A stretch of 34,186 nucleotides of DNA. It comes from Desulfobacterales bacterium (GTDB lineage: Bacteria; Desulfobacterota; Desulfobulbia; Desulfobulbales; BM004). The translations under genes and the position numbers were made by a program. The stretch is from NCBI GenBank assembly GCA_012974315.1, contig JAAXQI010000033.1, positions 1 through 34,186 of the forward strand, given 5' to 3'. The notes under the pieces were generated by a model. It was given only the letters and a program-made list of their open reading frames with translations, had not been told where the DNA came from and ran no database searches. This document shows, piece by piece, positions 17,613-26,656 of this stretch (position 1 is its first letter; every line of letters starts with the position of its first letter).

Positions 17613-18605
17613 TCAGACAGTTCCACAAAGAATGGCGGAATCATTGGGCGCCTGAAAACTGACCCGGTGTATATCCCTGGCACCCGCCTGCCTCAACATA
17701 TCACGTACTTCCTTTGCTGAATAAGAGCGCCCATGATTACTCAAGAGCATATTCATTGAAAAAAGGGCCGGGAAAAGCGGGCCGTCCAGGGTATCATTCA
17801 GGAAAAAATCGTGGATGAGAATCAAGCCGCCCGGCTCCAGCGCTTTCACAGTTTTTTCAATAAGTACCTGGCATTCCTCGAACGAATTACTGTGGAGTAT
17901 CTGCGAAAGCCATGCCACGTCAAAAGGCCCTCCTAATGGATCTGCATTGAAGTCGCCGGCAACAAAAGCAATACGGTCTGCAACTCCAAATCCCTCAGTT
18001 GTCTTTTTGGCAAAAGGGGCAGTTGTTTCGCGGTCATAAATAGTTGCCTTCAACATTGGGTTCGCCAGGCAGAAATGTATGGCATGGGTGCCCGGTCCGC
18101 CGCCGAGATCAAGCAGATGACGCCTTCCCTCCAGGTCAATTGCTGCAGCTATTGTAGGTGCAATAGCCATGGCCAGGTTAAACATGCCCAACTGGAAACT
18201 TTCCCGTTCAATATCTTCACCGTGTGATCTTGTTTCCACAGGCGCCCCATGAAGAACAGCCTCATGCAGCTGGGCCCAACCATCTACTAAATGAAAATGG
18301 TGCATGATTATATAACCAATATAGCCCGGCGCCCCTTTTACCAAACATGAACGGCTGAAATCTGTGTTTCTATAACTATTGTTTTCATGCTCTAAAAGTC
18401 CCATTGCAGTTATCCCATTGAGGAGCATCGCCACGGAGCGCGGTTTTCCCCCGACACTGTCGCTGATATCTTCAACAGTCAGCTGTCCGTCACCAATCAC
18501 TGAAAAAATTTCCAGTTTTACCGCAGCATGGACTGTGCTTGACCTCCAGTAAGCGCTTGAAGTACCTAAAAGCTGCCCGATGTTCCATTCCTGTCCATTC
18601 TCCAT
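17613..18605 (-). CDS. SAM-dependent O-methyltransferase-like protein
   Basis: A 330-aa protein of the plant-type/acetylserotonin O-methyltransferase family. The N-terminal winged-helix dimerisation domain (TVHAAVKLEIFSVIGDG, LTVEDISDSVGG, LLNGITAMGLLEH) is followed by the SAM-binding motif DLGGGPG at 166-172 and the family catalytic-type histidine in LSQILHSN (H238). The frame stays open to 18740, but the ATG at 18605 follows GGAG at a good distance and gives the expected family N-terminus, so I choose it. The acceptor is unknown. In anaerobes such proteins occur in quinone, tetrapyrrole or secondary pathways, but nothing nearby decides. It is 121 nt from the M16 gene. Confidence 0.88.
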   Translation of the reverse strand: MENGQEWNIGQLLGTSSAYWRSSTVHAAVKLEIFSVIGDGQLTVEDISDSVGGKPRSVAMLLNGITAMGLLEHENNSYRNTDFSRSCLVKGAPGYIGYIIMHHFHLVDGWAQLHEAVLHGAPVETRSHGEDIERESFQLGMFNLAMAIAPTIAAAIDLEGRRHLLDLGGGPGTHAIHFCLANPMLKATIYDRETTAPFAKKTTEGFGVADRIAFVAGDFNADPLGGPFDVAWLSQILHSNSFEECQVLIEKTVKALEPGGLILIHDFFLNDTLDGPLFPALFSMNMLLSNHGRSYSAKEVRDMLRQAGARDIHRVSFQAPNDSAILCGTV

Positions 18606-18903
18606 GGTTTTCTCCTGTGTCAAAACCTGCTTTGTTTTATAGCAAACCGGCGGTTTCTTTTTTTGCCTCAATAGGGCATAATACAAGATGTATAAGCCAT
18701 GACTCAAAAATATAGCCGCATACTGCTCATCACAGAACAAATATTCAATAAATATTGTATATGAAAGTCTGCTTGACTCGCTGCTTTACTGAAGTGTAAA
18801 CATTGTAATACGTTAATGAATATGAGCAACCCCAAACGATTACATCAAAAGCTGAACACATATAAAAAAGCTTGAGTTGCTCTAAAATCTGCCAGGAAAT
18901 AGC

Positions 18904-19137
18904 GTGTTAGTTATCCGTTGTGCAGCCTGCAAAAATAAACTATGGAAGTATGACAAGATCGGCCCGGGAGAGGTTTTGCGCTGTCATAAGGCAAGAATTA
19001 CCAGAAAATATACCTTTACAGCCCGGGATCAAAAGATACAATGCAATTGCGGCAAAGATATTGGCATAGACAAAGGTTCATTTATCAAAATGATCAGTAA
19101 GGCCTTTACATACTCCGGCACGAAGAGAAGCAGTTAA
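18904..19137 (+). CDS. small zinc-ribbon protein, function unknown
   Basis: A 77-aa protein with a GTG start (GTG TTA GTT ATC). Cysteines C6-x2-C9 and C48-x-C50, with C27-H28 between, suggest a zinc ribbon. The end FIKMISKAFTYSGTK looks like a conserved tail; I recall similar small proteins in other anaerobes but no assigned role. It is basic (many K and R), so it could bind nucleic acid, which is inference. It lies 38 nt before the gspA-like gene on the same strand and may share its transcript. Confidence 0.75.
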   Translation: MLVIRCAACKNKLWKYDKIGPGEVLRCHKARITRKYTFTARDQKIQCNCGKDIGIDKGSFIKMISKAFTYSGTKRSS

Positions 19138-19175
19138 ACTACTCCAGGTTTGCACGTTATAAGCAAGACTCGCAT

Positions 19176-21137
19176 ATGTATAACAAGTTTTTTGGTTTCA
19201 AAGAAAAACCCTTTAGGCTGGTCCCCAATCCAGAGTATCTATTTCTGAGCAAGAGCCATGAAGAGGCGCTTGCCCATCTCACCTACGCCATTTCCCACGG
19301 CGACGGCTTTGTGGAGATTACCGGAGAAGTTGGAACCGGGAAGACTACTTTATGCAGAGTTTTTCTGGGGAGTCTTGATACGTCCATAGATGCTGCCTAT
19401 ATCTTCAATCCAAAACTCGATGCTCTGCAACTTCTTAAGGCCATCAATGATGAGTTCGGGATTGATTCAAAACCTGACAACACCAAGGATTTAATCGACA
19501 TACTCAATGGATTTTTAATAGAAAAAAAAGCTGCCGGCCAAAAAGTTATGGTCCTCATTGATGAGGCCCAGAACCTTTCCCTGGAGGTTCTGGAGCAGCT
19601 TCGCCTTCTTTCCAACCTCGAAACCACACAGGAAAAACTGCTGCAAATCATTTTAGTGGGCCAGCCTGAACTTGGTGACATGCTGTCATCCCACCAGTTA
19701 AGACAATTAGGGCAGCGCATTACCATCAACTGCCACCTGGACCCCCTGACCTTTCAAGAAGCCAAGGACTATATCAGGCATCGCATCTCCCTGGCTTCCC
19801 ACAGGGCAGGGCCTCCTTTCGATAAAGCCTCCTATCGGGCCATATATGAATACTCAAAGGGCATTCCACGACTGATTAATATTGCCTGCAACAGGGTCCT
19901 GCTGAATGCATTCAGCCGCAACAGCGTTAAGATAACGGGCTCAATTACCAATGAGGCCATAAAGGAGCTGACACGGGAAAAAGCAGAGAATTCTCATGGA
20001 TCGATCCAGGGAAGTATAGGCCTGATCACAACAGTATCAGCTTTTTGTATCACTCTTGCAATCGTAATGCTCTATCTCTATTATGGACATCCTTTTGTAA
20101 TTCCTTTCGCCAATAAAGCGATAGTTTCTTCCAGCGCCACCCAGGAAAACAACCAGGAAGCGATTCCAAAAAATAAAAAAGCTCCTGAACCTCCAGAGCC
20201 TGTTGCTCCCCTGACAGGAGAACCGACCATTCTTCAAAGTGAAACCATAATGCCCAGTTCATCCTCTGAAATTAGAGAGACTGGCATTAATAAAAATACA
20301 ATAGCTCCTGAGGATACAACTGATCAGGAAGGCCAGAGTGAAAAAGAACTGTCTCAACCTCGTGATCTGCCGGAAATAGATAGTACTGGCAAAACTATTG
20401 CAACAGAGCCTGATACTCAGGTTAAGCTGCCAACTGTTAACGAGGATGCCCTAAAATTTCTTAACTCTTTAAAAAGCCTTAACTCCCGTCACAGCCGTAA
20501 TATTTCCATGAAAGAAACCCTGAAACTCTGGTTTCCCGCAAAAAAAATATCCCGACTGAAAAGTAAGATTGAGTCTTCTGACCCGGTTTTCTTTCAGCAA
20601 GCTGCAAATTTTTTCGGCTTACAGGTTCAATCTGTTGCAACGGATTCAGATTTAGCCCTTATCCAAAACCTTAACCTCCCAGCCATTTTCACTTTCTATC
20701 TACCAGGCCACACATGGCCCAAATATCTTGCAGTGCCATATATGAACAAAGAAAAAATATACTTTATTGCAGAAGAGCATGACCAGTTAATCTCAGTTAA
20801 CAGGGATATTTTTCTGCAATACTGGTCAGGAGAGGCCTATATTCCATGGAAAAATTATAACAAATTAAAAGGTGTAATTACAGAACGCTCCGACGGAAAT
20901 GATATAAAATCTTTAAAAAAACTTTTACGGCAACTGGGCTATGACCACGTTTTGTTAACTGAAAGTTATGACAAGGAAACCATAAAAATCATTAAAGACA
21001 TTCAAGAAAAATATGGCTTACATGTTGACGGACAGGTTGGCCCATTTACTAAAATTGCCCTGTATAATGAAAGCCGCGAATTTATAAAACCTTCACTTGG
21101 CAAATTTGAAACAGCCAGAACGGAGAATGACAGTTGA
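19176..21137 (+). CDS. gspA: GspA/ExeA-type AAA+ ATPase with peptidoglycan-binding domain
   Basis: In Aeromonas, ExeA with ExeB binds peptidoglycan and inserts the secretin of the type II secretion system. This 653-aa protein begins with the typical MYNKFFGFKEKPFRLVPNPE, has Walker A GEVGTGKT at 50-57, Walker B VLIDEAQ at 126-132, one TM helix at about 281-303, a proline/glutamate-rich linker (about 320-420), a C39-peptidase-like but apparently non-catalytic region (about 445-560) and a C-terminal peptidoglycan-binding domain (GNDIKSLKKLLRQLGYDHV to VDGQVGPFTKIALY). The gspB-like gene starts inside its stop codon region. No secretion core genes are in the window, so the machine served (type II secretion or type IV pilus) is not shown. 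Confidence 0.93.
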   Translation: MYNKFFGFKEKPFRLVPNPEYLFLSKSHEEALAHLTYAISHGDGFVEITGEVGTGKTTLCRVFLGSLDTSIDAAYIFNPKLDALQLLKAINDEFGIDSKPDNTKDLIDILNGFLIEKKAAGQKVMVLIDEAQNLSLEVLEQLRLLSNLETTQEKLLQIILVGQPELGDMLSSHQLRQLGQRITINCHLDPLTFQEAKDYIRHRISLASHRAGPPFDKASYRAIYEYSKGIPRLINIACNRVLLNAFSRNSVKITGSITNEAIKELTREKAENSHGSIQGSIGLITTVSAFCITLAIVMLYLYYGHPFVIPFANKAIVSSSATQENNQEAIPKNKKAPEPPEPVAPLTGEPTILQSETIMPSSSSEIRETGINKNTIAPEDTTDQEGQSEKELSQPRDLPEIDSTGKTIATEPDTQVKLPTVNEDALKFLNSLKSLNSRHSRNISMKETLKLWFPAKKISRLKSKIESSDPVFFQQAANFFGLQVQSVATDSDLALIQNLNLPAIFTFYLPGHTWPKYLAVPYMNKEKIYFIAEEHDQLISVNRDIFLQYWSGEAYIPWKNYNKLKGVITERSDGNDIKSLKKLLRQLGYDHVLLTESYDKETIKIIKDIQEKYGLHVDGQVGPFTKIALYNESREFIKPSLGKFETARTENDS

Positions 21138-21913
21138 GCTCAATACTTCGCGCCCTGAAAAAACTTGAGAATGAGCCAAGGCACCTGGGGGGATCCCAGC
21201 ATCTGGACAGCAAATTTGTGCCGTCAGCAGATATTGGCAAGCAACGTACAGTTTCCACTATCTTCATCATGGTGGTCGGAGGCAGTATTGTTTACGGTCT
21301 TGTCATCTTGGCAGGCTGGTGGCTCTTTTCTGAAAAATTCCAATCTCAGACTATCGTACCCCCAAAAATTTCCCAACTGGATTCCAGGCTGGACGAAAGT
21401 CCAACCCCATCACAAAATTTAAATAATGCACCGATTCGGGCAGTTGCAGAGGAAAAATCCAAAGAGACGCCGGAAACTCAGAAAACAGTTGAGCAGGTCA
21501 GGGAACCTGAACCGGCCAGTTTGGAAAAGCCGGACTCCCAGATAATCGGCCAAGAGAATGCTTTACCTGCTGAAGAACAAACACCTGAAAAAACTGTCCC
21601 GGTCCAGGAAATTTCAAACCTAAAAACAAATGAACAATTCACCCAGCCTGCTGAAAAAACTGTTGCCCCTTCAGGCAGCACCCCGGTAACCCCGGTAAAA
21701 ACAATAACGGTTGAAATTCCCAAACTCAACGATCCGGATATGAAGCTGCAGGCAATTACATGGTCGAGGGTTCCTCAAAAAAGGATCGCAGTAATAAATA
21801 GCCGAATTCTGCGAGAGGGGGAGATGGTTTCCGGCTATCTTATTAACACAATTAACCAGGATGACATTGTGCTAAGCCAGGAAGGGGCAAAATGGAAACT
21901 TTTGTTCCGTTAA
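21134..21913 (+). CDS. gspB: GspB-like protein (T2SSB domain)
   Basis: Partner of GspA/ExeA in the inner membrane. The 259-aa protein starts SSILRALKKLENEP, which is typical of GspB, has one TM helix at about 42-65, a long low-complexity linker rich in P, E, T and K (70-195) that can span the periplasm, and a C-terminal T2SSB domain (LQAITWSRVPQKRIAVIN to LSQEGAKWKLLFR, about 202-259). The start is TTG in the overlap TTGA with the gspA stop, so the two are translationally coupled. Both proteins together form the peptidoglycan-interacting complex. Confidence 0.92.
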   Translation: MSSILRALKKLENEPRHLGGSQHLDSKFVPSADIGKQRTVSTIFIMVVGGSIVYGLVILAGWWLFSEKFQSQTIVPPKISQLDSRLDESPTPSQNLNNAPIRAVAEEKSKETPETQKTVEQVREPEPASLEKPDSQIIGQENALPAEEQTPEKTVPVQEISNLKTNEQFTQPAEKTVAPSGSTPVTPVKTITVEIPKLNDPDMKLQAITWSRVPQKRIAVINSRILREGEMVSGYLINTINQDDIVLSQEGAKWKLLFR

Positions 21914-21941
21914 TGGGGTTTATGTGCAGAGGAGAAACATT

Positions 21942-23036
21942 ATGAAAAAACATTTTGTATTATTGTTTGTGTTTGTTTTCTGTCTCACCAGTCGCAATGT
22001 CGTTGGGGAAACAACGGAGAATTTCCCCCCGGCATCCATCCCAGCCCTTGTTTCAGCCGTCAGAATTGAGGGGCCTGTTAATTTTTGTGGCGAGCAGGTG
22101 CCACTTGATTCAATTGAAGTCCGCGAAAGACTTGAAAAAGAGTTGCTTCTCATTCTCTGGAACAGACCGCAGATCATTCTCTGGCTGAAACGCGCCACAC
22201 GCTATTTCCCCTTCATTGAGAGAACCCTTGCCCAACATAATATGCCCGATGATCTCAAATATATTGCTGTGGTAGAAAGCGCTCTGCTCCCCCATGCAGG
22301 TTCCTCCAAAAAAGCCATAGGTTACTGGCAGTTCATAAAATCCACAGGGCTCCATTATGGCCTTACCATTGACCCAAATATTGATGAACGCCGCAACTTT
22401 TTTGCCTCCACAAAGGCCGCAGTAAGCTATTTGAAAGAACTGCATGACCTTTTCGGCTCCTGGACTTTGGCTGCTGCCGCTTATAACGTTGGTGAAGACC
22501 GGGTTCGGGATGAAAAAACGAACCAGAAGGTTGATAATTATTACGATTTTTATCTCCCTTTAGAAACCCAGCGTTATATTTTTAAAATTGTGGCCGCCAA
22601 ACTTATATTTTCAAATCCGTCCCGCTATGGATTTAACCTCCAAGCCGATGATTATTATCCGCCAATATCTTTTGACCGTGTAAAACTTACCCTTCCAGGC
22701 AGAACACCTTTATTCCTTGTAGCTCAGGCCTCCGGAACACATTTCAAGCAGATCAAAGACCTCAACCCTGAAATACGGGGATATGATTTACAGAAGGGCA
22801 GCCACATCATAGCAGTACCAGAAGGCACAGGGAAAAAATTTCATTCACATTTTGCCGGTCTTACTGAAAAATGGAGACAGGAAAACAAAATGAATATATA
22901 CATTGTAAAAAAGGGCGATAGCCTTACTCGTATTGCTGAACGTTTTGACGTTACCCTGCCTGCCCTGACGACCTGGAATGATCTAAGCCAAAGCAGTTAC
23001 ATCCATCCAGGTGAAAAACTTGTTATCTACCAATAA
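21942..23036 (+). CDS. MltD-like membrane-bound lytic transglycosylase with LysM
   Basis: Cleaves peptidoglycan glycan strands. From the ATG at 21942 the protein is 364 aa; this start follows GAGGAG and gives a clean signal peptide (MKKHFVLLFVFVFCLTSRN), whereas the frame also has a GTG at 21924. The SLT domain shows the catalytic glutamate in AVVESAL (E112), AIGYWQFIKSTG, and AAAAYNVGE, as in MltD. The C-terminus has a LysM domain (YIVKKGDSLTRIAERFDV to HPGEKLVIYQ); a second, weaker LysM-like part precedes it (FLVAQASGTHFKQIKDLNPEI). Lying 28 nt after gspB, it may open peptidoglycan for the Gsp complex, which is inference from context. Confidence 0.94.
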   Translation: MKKHFVLLFVFVFCLTSRNVVGETTENFPPASIPALVSAVRIEGPVNFCGEQVPLDSIEVRERLEKELLLILWNRPQIILWLKRATRYFPFIERTLAQHNMPDDLKYIAVVESALLPHAGSSKKAIGYWQFIKSTGLHYGLTIDPNIDERRNFFASTKAAVSYLKELHDLFGSWTLAAAAYNVGEDRVRDEKTNQKVDNYYDFYLPLETQRYIFKIVAAKLIFSNPSRYGFNLQADDYYPPISFDRVKLTLPGRTPLFLVAQASGTHFKQIKDLNPEIRGYDLQKGSHIIAVPEGTGKKFHSHFAGLTEKWRQENKMNIYIVKKGDSLTRIAERFDVTLPALTTWNDLSQSSYIHPGEKLVIYQ

Positions 23037-23046
23037 TTAATCAATT

Positions 23047-23559
23047 ATGAAGAAAAAATTTATCTTTTCAGGCGCGAGCGTTCTACTTCTTGCAGCATTT
23101 TTCTTTTTTATGCCAAAAGGCGTCGAGAAAGGGCAATGTTTAGAAGGTGATTGTATAAACGGCCCCGGCACGCTAGTCTTCAAAGATGGTCGAAAGTATA
23201 CCGGCAGCTTTACCAATGGCAGTTATAATGGCCAAGGGGTTTTGCTCTTGCCTGATGACAGAAAATATGAAGGAGAATGGAAAAACGACCTGCCAAATGG
23301 GTTTGGCACCCAGACCAACCCTGATGGCACTAACTATACCGGCGAATGGAAAGATGGCAAATATGATGGGCAGGGGACACTGACTACTGCTGATGGCGGT
23401 TCATACATAGGCACCTGGGAAAATGACCTACCCCATGGAAAAGGAACGCTGACCAAGCCTGACGGCAAAATATTTACCGGAGCATTCAGAAAGGGCAAAG
23501 CAGTGGGAGAAGGAGAGCTGATCACTCCTGACGGCAAAGAGACAAAAGTTTCTTTATGA
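23047..23559 (+). CDS. MORN-repeat protein, exported or membrane-anchored
   Basis: A 170-aa protein with an N-terminal hydrophobic segment (FSGASVLLLAAFFFFMP, about 7-23) and then about five MORN repeats of 22-24 residues, for example YTGSFTNGSYNGQGVLLL, YEGEWKNDLPNGFGTQ, YTGEWKDGKYDGQGTL and YIGTWENDLPHGKGTL. MORN repeats form an extended beta sheet used in membrane or protein contacts. A charged MKKKF start suggests export with the hydrophobic part as signal or anchor. It is only 10 nt after the transglycosylase gene without a clear ribosome site, so translational coupling is likely. Function not assigned. Confidence 0.88.
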   Translation: MKKKFIFSGASVLLLAAFFFFMPKGVEKGQCLEGDCINGPGTLVFKDGRKYTGSFTNGSYNGQGVLLLPDDRKYEGEWKNDLPNGFGTQTNPDGTNYTGEWKDGKYDGQGTLTTADGGSYIGTWENDLPHGKGTLTKPDGKIFTGAFRKGKAVGEGELITPDGKETKVSL

Positions 23560-23638
23560 TCTGCAGGTATCATCTTCCTGAAAATTTGACTGTTTTAAAC
23601 GTTGAGATCGGCATAATAATCTTTTATGGTGATAGTTT

Positions 23639-24817
23639 ATGAGTAAACAGACGCTCAAAGTACGGACACCACAATTTCCGCTCTATTCTGAAGTCCGCCA
23701 TCTGCTGCAGGTATTTGAAGGTGTCTCCCAGTCATCTATCAAGGCAATGCTCAAATCTATTGAAGAGCAGACCGGCACTCCCAGACAACCCGTAGACTGG
23801 ACTAATCCCAAATCGTGGATCCAAAAAAGATTAGCCGGTGAATCTGCTTTGCTGGCCCAACGTATCTGGCAGGAAAGCAACAATGAAGTCAACCCACGCC
23901 ACATATACGGTTCATATCTTTTTATCAATAACAACGGATTGCTGAGCGATAATGTTTTCGGAGTTTACCAAACTACACCCCGCGGTCAGGCATTTCTTGC
24001 CAATGACCCAAAACTCCTTGCGGAAATTGATGACCAGGAAGGTCTCCCCCATCTCTTGAGAATTCTTGCCGGAAAAACCAGTGCCAGACGACGGGACCTC
24101 TTGCCTGAATGGAGTGATTTCCTGAGAGAACATTCCCATTTTGGAACCCAGGCCACCATCAGAGACACATTGCGCCGCAGACTGAATAATCTTGTTGAAA
24201 GGGGCTATGTTTCCAGAGAAGGGGTAACATATCTCATCACCAAAAAAGGTTTGGATTATGCCGAGCAGTTCTCCCAGGCCGATCTTGACCAGAAGAGAGA
24301 TATTATAAGGACAATAAAGAGCTTTAACCAGGAGCAGATGAACAAATTGAGCAGCCTGCTTGCCTTTATGCAGCAGAGAGATTTTGAGTTTCTCGTACTG
24401 GAACTGCTCGAATCAATGGGCTATGAAGATATAAAAATTACCAAAGAAGGCGGCAGCAAGGGTGTTGAAGTCACAGCTTCTATTCAGTTCGGCATCAGCA
24501 CTGTTTCTGAAGTCATACATGTCAAGCGCTATCAGACTTCTACAGGCAGGCCTGCCTTAGACCAGCTTCGGGAAGCTATTTCCCGCCATGAGTGTTTCCG
24601 CGGCACTTTAATTACCCTGGGCCGCTTTACCCGGGAATGCAAAGAAGCCGCACTTATTGCCGAAGGGCTGCAGATGAAACTCATTGACGGGAAACATCTC
24701 CTGATGCTGCTCAGTGAAAATAGTATTGGCGTCACCCGGCAGGCAGTTACCCTCTATCATATTGACGATGAATATTTTTCCTCATCAAAAGACACTTCTG
24801 CAGCGCCTGAAAACTGA
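23639..24817 (+). CDS. Mrr-like restriction-endonuclease-fold protein, catalytic motif apparently altered
   Basis: A 392-aa protein with an N-terminal region of winged-helix character (LYSEVRHLLQVFEG onward; RRDLLPEWSDFLREH; LNNLVERGYVSREG with a following TKKGLDYAEQ) and a C-terminal Mrr-type domain beginning FEFLVLELLESMGYEDI at about 249. In active Mrr proteins a D..GxD element and a QxK motif follow. Here the matching places read SKGVEV (E277) and IHVKRY (H294, K296), so the first aspartate is missing and Gln is replaced by His. Mrr enzymes cut methylated DNA; this one may bind DNA without cutting. No methyltransferase or other restriction gene lies nearby. Confidence 0.8.
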   Translation: MSKQTLKVRTPQFPLYSEVRHLLQVFEGVSQSSIKAMLKSIEEQTGTPRQPVDWTNPKSWIQKRLAGESALLAQRIWQESNNEVNPRHIYGSYLFINNNGLLSDNVFGVYQTTPRGQAFLANDPKLLAEIDDQEGLPHLLRILAGKTSARRRDLLPEWSDFLREHSHFGTQATIRDTLRRRLNNLVERGYVSREGVTYLITKKGLDYAEQFSQADLDQKRDIIRTIKSFNQEQMNKLSSLLAFMQQRDFEFLVLELLESMGYEDIKITKEGGSKGVEVTASIQFGISTVSEVIHVKRYQTSTGRPALDQLREAISRHECFRGTLITLGRFTRECKEAALIAEGLQMKLIDGKHLLMLLSENSIGVTRQAVTLYHIDDEYFSSSKDTSAAPEN

Positions 24818-24844
24818 CATCTGCCAATAAACTGTTGCTTGTAT

Positions 24845-25153
24845 TCAGAGTTTTTTAAGAACTTTTTCAAGCTCCAGGGGATTATCCACCTGATATATTC
24901 TCACTTTCCTGCTCCGTGGAAACTCATATTTAATTAATAATCTAAGGTGTCTGGGCAGCAACGACTTTTCAACAACCTGCTCTGCATCACGATAGCCGCG
25001 CTCCCGCACCAGGATTTTACCATCGTCGAGCAATAACACAGCGATAGAGCGATTGCGTTTATAGGAGAGCAACTCAATGGACTGGGGCGGGTGCAGTTTT
25101 TCAAGTTTCTGTAAAAGGTTGCTTAAAACGGAATCAATATTTACCAGGGCCAT
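24845..25153 (-). CDS. hypothetical protein
   Basis: A 102-aa basic protein I do not recognise. It has no signal peptide or membrane segment. The sequence reads as a small alpha/beta fold: a helix at 5-20, strands around SIELLSYKRNRSIAVLLLDDGKILVRERGY (39 onward in parts), and a C-terminal PLELEKVLKKL helix. It lies 29 nt after... that is, downstream of serA on the same strand, and could be co-transcribed with it; its 3' end faces the Mrr-like gene with 27 nt between. No clear ribosome site precedes the ATG, so the start is uncertain. Confidence 0.65.
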   Translation of the reverse strand: MALVNIDSVLSNLLQKLEKLHPPQSIELLSYKRNRSIAVLLLDDGKILVRERGYRDAEQVVEKSLLPRHLRLLIKYEFPRSRKVRIYQVDNPLELEKVLKKL

Positions 25154-25182
25154 TGGCGTTTAAAGGCTCACAGATTCAGAAA

Positions 25183-26367
25183 CTAATTATGGCAGGACAT
25201 AATTCTGGTCCGAATTACATCCGGGTGCGCTTCGATTTGTGCGATGACATCGAGTGGTATAGGGGATTCAACATCAATAATATTATATCCAATGAAGCCG
25301 TTGCTTTCATTTAAATAACTCGCAATATTTATCCCGTTTGATCCAATGATATTGGAGGCAAAGCCAATCATGCCGGGGATGTCCCGGTTAATCATGATAA
25401 GTCTGGCATGGCAGCTTCCGGAAGGAATCGATTCAACGGTAGGGAAGTTAACTGAGCGGCTTATGGTGCCATATTCCAGGTAGTCTTTTATTTCTGAGAC
25501 CGCCAGGCAGGCACAGTTTTCCTCACTTTCCTCTGTACTGGCACCAAGATGAGGCGATGTCAGCACCCTTGGATGGGCCAGGTTCAAATGGTTGGGAAAA
25601 TCCGTGATATAACCATCCAGCTTTCCTGCATCAAGGGCAGCAAGAACTGCCGCATCTTCCACAATCTCTCCTCTGGAAAAATTAATCAGTGTAGCTCCTG
25701 GCTGCATCTGGGCTATGAACTCACGGTTTACCAAGCCATGGGTCTTTTTGTTGAGTGGCACATGTATGGAAACAATTTCAGCTTGCTGCAGCACTGAACC
25801 AAGATTTCTGGAGAGTTTAACGTCATAGGATAAGGTATGGATATTTTCAAGAGCTGGAGACGGGTCAAAAGCAACCACCTGCATCTGCCTCTGCACCCCA
25901 CCATTTGCAACCATCGCCCCTATTTTCCCCACTCCAACAACACCCAGATTCTTGCCTGCCAGCTCCACGCCCCTAAAGGTTGCTTTACGGGACTCTACAG
26001 CCTGGCTAATTGCTGCGTCATCCAAGCCTGCAAGTTCCTTACAGAATTCTACCCCCTGGTGTATATGGCGCATTTCAACACCCAGCATCGCAAACAACAA
26101 TTCTGCTACGGCATTGGCATTAGCACCCGGAGTGTTAAAAATACAGATTCCCTGCTTTGTAGCTTTATCCACAGTAATATTATTTACTCCGGCCCCGGCT
26201 CTTGCCACTGCCAAAAGCTCAGGATAGTCATCTATGTCAAGCTGATCACTGCGTACCACAATACCATGGGGATTGGCTACATCCGGGCCAACCTGATAAT
26301 TAGGCCCGAAGAGTGCCAGTCCTTCCGGGGCTATACGATTAATGGTTTTAATACGGTAGAGTTCCAT
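25183..26367 (-). CDS. serA: D-3-phosphoglycerate dehydrogenase, short ACT-domain form
   Basis: First step of serine synthesis: oxidises 3-phosphoglycerate with NAD. The 394-aa protein has the substrate-side motif RAGAGVNNITVD (57-68), the Rossmann loop GVGKIG (145-150), the conserved arginine in INFSRGEIV (R232) and histidine in TSPHLGAST (H273), and a C-terminal ACT domain (ARLIMINRDIPGMIGF onward, about 320-394) that senses serine. The stretch before the catalytic histidine reads TDFPNHLNLAHP, lacking an obvious acidic residue where many family members have Glu; this is found in related short forms only in part and deserves an alignment. Glycine-rich site and His are intact, so it is called functional. 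Confidence 0.93.
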   Translation of the reverse strand: MELYRIKTINRIAPEGLALFGPNYQVGPDVANPHGIVVRSDQLDIDDYPELLAVARAGAGVNNITVDKATKQGICIFNTPGANANAVAELLFAMLGVEMRHIHQGVEFCKELAGLDDAAISQAVESRKATFRGVELAGKNLGVVGVGKIGAMVANGGVQRQMQVVAFDPSPALENIHTLSYDVKLSRNLGSVLQQAEIVSIHVPLNKKTHGLVNREFIAQMQPGATLINFSRGEIVEDAAVLAALDAGKLDGYITDFPNHLNLAHPRVLTSPHLGASTEESEENCACLAVSEIKDYLEYGTISRSVNFPTVESIPSGSCHARLIMINRDIPGMIGFASNIIGSNGINIASYLNESNGFIGYNIIDVESPIPLDVIAQIEAHPDVIRTRIMSCHN

Positions 26368-26438
26368 ACTTATTGGGATTACCTGGATTAGAGCCTGTTG
26401 TCAAGTGCTACCAGCAAAAAGAGCGCTTCCTTGTAATT

Positions 26439-26612
26439 ATGAACAGTATTTTCAAAATCTGTTACAAACGGAAACGGTGTACCATCTTATTGGCTACCCA
26501 ATATACAGAAAACCCTGAAAAACCACTACTTGTCCAGATTAAATCGCGGGACCTCGCCAGAAAGAAGTTGTCAAGTTTTGTAGCTTTGGGCTACCTTTAT
26601 TCCAGATTATGA
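26439..26612 (+). CDS. possible small hypothetical protein
   Basis: A 57-codon frame from an ATG at 26439 gives a strongly basic peptide (MNSIFKICYKRKRCTILL, then a lysine-rich middle, ending ALGYLYSRL). There is no ribosome site before the ATG and no recognised family. It fills most of the 289-bp space between serA and the broken ald gene, where I see nothing else. It may be an unused frame. Confidence 0.3.
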   Translation: MNSIFKICYKRKRCTILLATQYTENPEKPLLVQIKSRDLARKKLSSFVALGYLYSRL

Positions 26613-26656
26613 GACTGGGTTTCTGAATCATTGGCAGCTCTTGCGGAGGAAATGAT

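Noticed and set aside
18606..18740. 45-residue N-terminal extension of the methyltransferase
   Set aside because: The ATG at 18605 has a proper ribosome site and gives the family's usual beginning; the extension is not domain-like.
18606..24817. Complete type II secretion locus
   Set aside because: Only GspA- and GspB-like proteins are present; no secretin, pilins, GspE or GspF were found.
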